A stretch of 6,172 nucleotides of DNA, from the NCBI GenBank assembly GCA_002490425.1, contig DKTZ01000025.1, positions 1 to 6,172 of the forward strand. The letters run 5' to 3'. The notes under the pieces were generated by a model. That model was not told where the DNA came from, did no database searches, and saw only the letters and a list, made by a program, of their open reading frames with translations. This document shows, piece by piece, positions 5,473 to 6,172 of this stretch; position 1 is the stretch's first letter; each line of letters opens with the position of its first letter. Source of the DNA: Ruminococcaceae bacterium UBA7217. GTDB taxonomy: Bacteria; Bacillota; Clostridia; Oscillospirales; Acutalibacteraceae. A program made the translations under genes and the position numbers.

Positions 5473-5508
5473 AAAAAGGCATCGTTTTATGCAAACGGTG
5501 TCTTTTTT
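5473..5508 (+). terminator. terminator of the kinase gene, just ahead of the next small gene
   Basis: A 10-bp stem has arms GGCATCGTTT (5478-5487) and AAACGGTGTC (5493-5502), with two G-T wobbles and a 5-nt loop. It is preceded by five A and followed by six T (5503-5508), so A-T pairing can lengthen it. It sits 17 nt after the kinase stop codon. The next ribosome binding site starts at 5516. Confidence 0.85.
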
Positions 5509-5528
5509 ATTTTGCGAGGTGATAACGA

Positions 5529-5738
5529 ATGACACAATATTTATATCCCCAAAATCTAAAAGCCACAGCAAATCTGTGGCTTTGGAGTTTGAAAGATTTT
5601 TGCATATTGGGTATTGCGGCACTTTTATCTATTATTATTTTGGTGCAGACAAGGTTTGTAGTACCTGCCGCCGTGACCTTGTGTTACGCCTTTTTAACTA
5701 TCCGTATGGATGAAACAACAGTGCTTGACTTAAAGTAA
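5529..5738 (+). CDS. 69-aa two-helix membrane protein, conjugation-module-like, probably C-terminally truncated
   Basis: GAGGTGAT (5516-5523) lies 5 nt before ATG 5529. The start, with YLYPQNLKATANLWLWSL, then two membrane helices (about residues 24-40 and 43-58) and a polar tail (TIRMDETTVLDLK), resembles from memory the small PrgI/VirB3-like inner-membrane proteins of clostridial integrative conjugative elements. Those proteins continue past the ILDL-type position for some 15-20 residues; here the frame ends at LK-stop, so truncation is likely. If functional, such a protein would sit in the membrane part of a type IV secretion system. No other such gene is visible in the window, so this is probably a remnant. 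There is no room for a promoter after the kinase terminator; expression would need readthrough or antitermination. Confidence 0.6.
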   Translation: MTQYLYPQNLKATANLWLWSLKDFCILGIAALLSIIILVQTRFVVPAAVTLCYAFLTIRMDETTVLDLK

Positions 5739-5820
5739 TGTCAAAAGACACATTGCACATTTATTTCAAAGATGGGATAAAAATAGAAACACAGATGTAA
5801 AAAAATACAATATAATTATT

Positions 5821-5869
5821 TAAGGGTGTGAATTTACAGTGCAAAAAAACAATTGTGATTGCACCCTTA
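5821..5869. repeat. inverted repeat with competing inner hairpin in the 3' intergenic region
   Basis: TAAGGGTG (5821-5828) and CACCCTTA (5862-5869) are perfect inverted copies. A second pairing, GTGCA (5839-5843) with TGCAC (5860-5864), centred on palindrome ACAATTGT (5849-5856), uses part of the same right arm, so the two are mutually exclusive. Neither strand has a T-tract after the stem, so it is not an intrinsic terminator. The 232-bp gap 5739-5970 otherwise holds a small hairpin (CAAAGG 5882-5887, CCTTTG 5896-5901) and the direct repeat listed separately. Confidence 0.65.
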
Positions 5870-5931
5870 CATTTAATAAGGCAAAGGATGTAACCCCTTT
5901 GATAATCAACCTTCCGATATATTTTTATGTA

Positions 5932-5965
5932 TTATAAAGCGCAAGGGTGCAAGAGTTTATAAAGC
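5932..5965. repeat. 9-bp direct repeat flanking an AAGGGTGC motif
   Basis: TTATAAAGC occurs at 5932-5940 and again at 5957-5965, 25 bp apart, close to two and a half helical turns. The intervening 16 bp include AAGGGTGC (5943-5950), the third copy in 130 bp of a motif also found at 5822-5828 (plus) and 5861-5868 (minus). It lies directly after the stop codon of the minus-strand regulator fragment. This may be a protein-binding region or a scar of an element end; function is not shown. Confidence 0.6.
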
Positions 5966-5970
5966 TAAAA

Positions 5971-6172
5971 CTACTTTAGATTTTCTGATAATTCCAAAAG
6001 CAGTCTTTTGCCGATATCGGAAAGTTGTTTAAAATTTTCAATCAACATGTATTCCTTTTTAGTGATAAACACATTGCTGTCATATTTATAAAACAGCATC
6101 CATACCGGAATATCAAAGGCTTCGCAAATGTTATAAAGTGTTTTCGTATTCGGAAAACTTTTCTTTTTATAT
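5971..6172 (-). CDS. C-terminal part of an XRE-type helix-turn-helix regulator (partial)
   Basis: On the minus strand an open frame enters from the window edge and ends with TAG at 5971-5973, giving 66 visible residues. The start SFPNTKTLYNICEAFDIPVW, followed by MLFY, matches the last two helices of the Cro/C1-type HTH domain (pattern P-x-x-x-x-L-x-x-I-x-x-A-x-x-I-P/S-x-x-x-L-F). The recognition helix would lie beyond the window. After the HTH comes a 35-residue tail rich in Lys/Glu/Leu (FKQLSDIGKRLLLELSENLK), probably a helix for dimerisation. Such proteins are typical repressors of prophages, conjugative elements and toxin-antitoxin loci. It is convergent with the kinase and the small membrane gene. 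Whether it binds the kinase operator or the nearby AAGGGTGC motifs is open. Confidence 0.7.
   Translation of the reverse strand, partial: YKKKSFPNTKTLYNICEAFDIPVWMLFYKYDSNVFITKKEYMLIENFKQLSDIGKRLLLELSENLK

Noticed and set aside
5489..5713. Plus-strand 74-aa ORF overlapping the small membrane protein
   Set aside because: Starts inside the kinase terminator, has no Shine-Dalgarno, and the other frame has a good site and sensible membrane helices.
5738..5800. 20-codon ORF whose ATG overlaps the stop of the small membrane gene (TAATG)
   Set aside because: The overlap could allow coupled translation, but there is no Shine-Dalgarno, the peptide is very short and nothing in it is recognisable; too weak to list as a gene.
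5811..5816. TATAAT in the 3' intergenic region
   Set aside because: No acceptable -35 box and no gene downstream on the plus strand in the window.

Overview
The window looks like chromosome from a low-GC Gram-positive of class Clostridia, probably near Ruminococcus/Oscillospiraceae. This rests on AT-rich sequence, strong GGAGG-type ribosome binding sites, sigma-A promoters with 17-bp spacers, short intrinsic terminators and the style of the encoded proteins. No genus-level claim is possible from the sequence alone.

Positions 1-3133 look like ordinary chromosomal sequence. The 3' end of a CCA-encoding tRNA is followed by a 5S rRNA gene with its terminator. Next comes a Nudix hydrolase with a very clear promoter, then a convergent dGTPase-like HD phosphohydrolase; the two share a terminator that could work in both directions. 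Both deal with nucleoside phosphates by family, which may hint at nucleotide-pool housekeeping, but they are not an operon. A divergent intergenic region with two sizeable inverted repeats leads to a GNAT acetyltransferase gene interrupted by a single in-frame TAA. A tRNA-Asn(GTT) gene with its own promoter and terminator follows.

Positions 3134-6172, downstream of tRNA-Asn, look accessory. They hold a frameshifted two-helix small membrane protein, an unrecognised 127-aa glycine-rich protein behind a structured leader, a 461-aa HipA-like kinase-fold protein with its own promoter inside a 9-bp inverted repeat, a 69-aa two-helix membrane protein resembling small conjugation-module proteins and apparently cut short, a repeat-rich non-coding stretch, and the C-terminal end of a helix-turn-helix regulator on the minus strand. 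No integrase, relaxase or transposase is visible, so a decayed integrative element or prophage is an inference.

The most interesting patterns are in the accessory half. Three unrelated small genes each start just after an intrinsic-terminator-like hairpin. The kinase has operator-like symmetry over its promoter but no adjacent HipB-type antitoxin on its strand. Two genes (GNAT and small membrane protein) become intact if one base is changed or removed.
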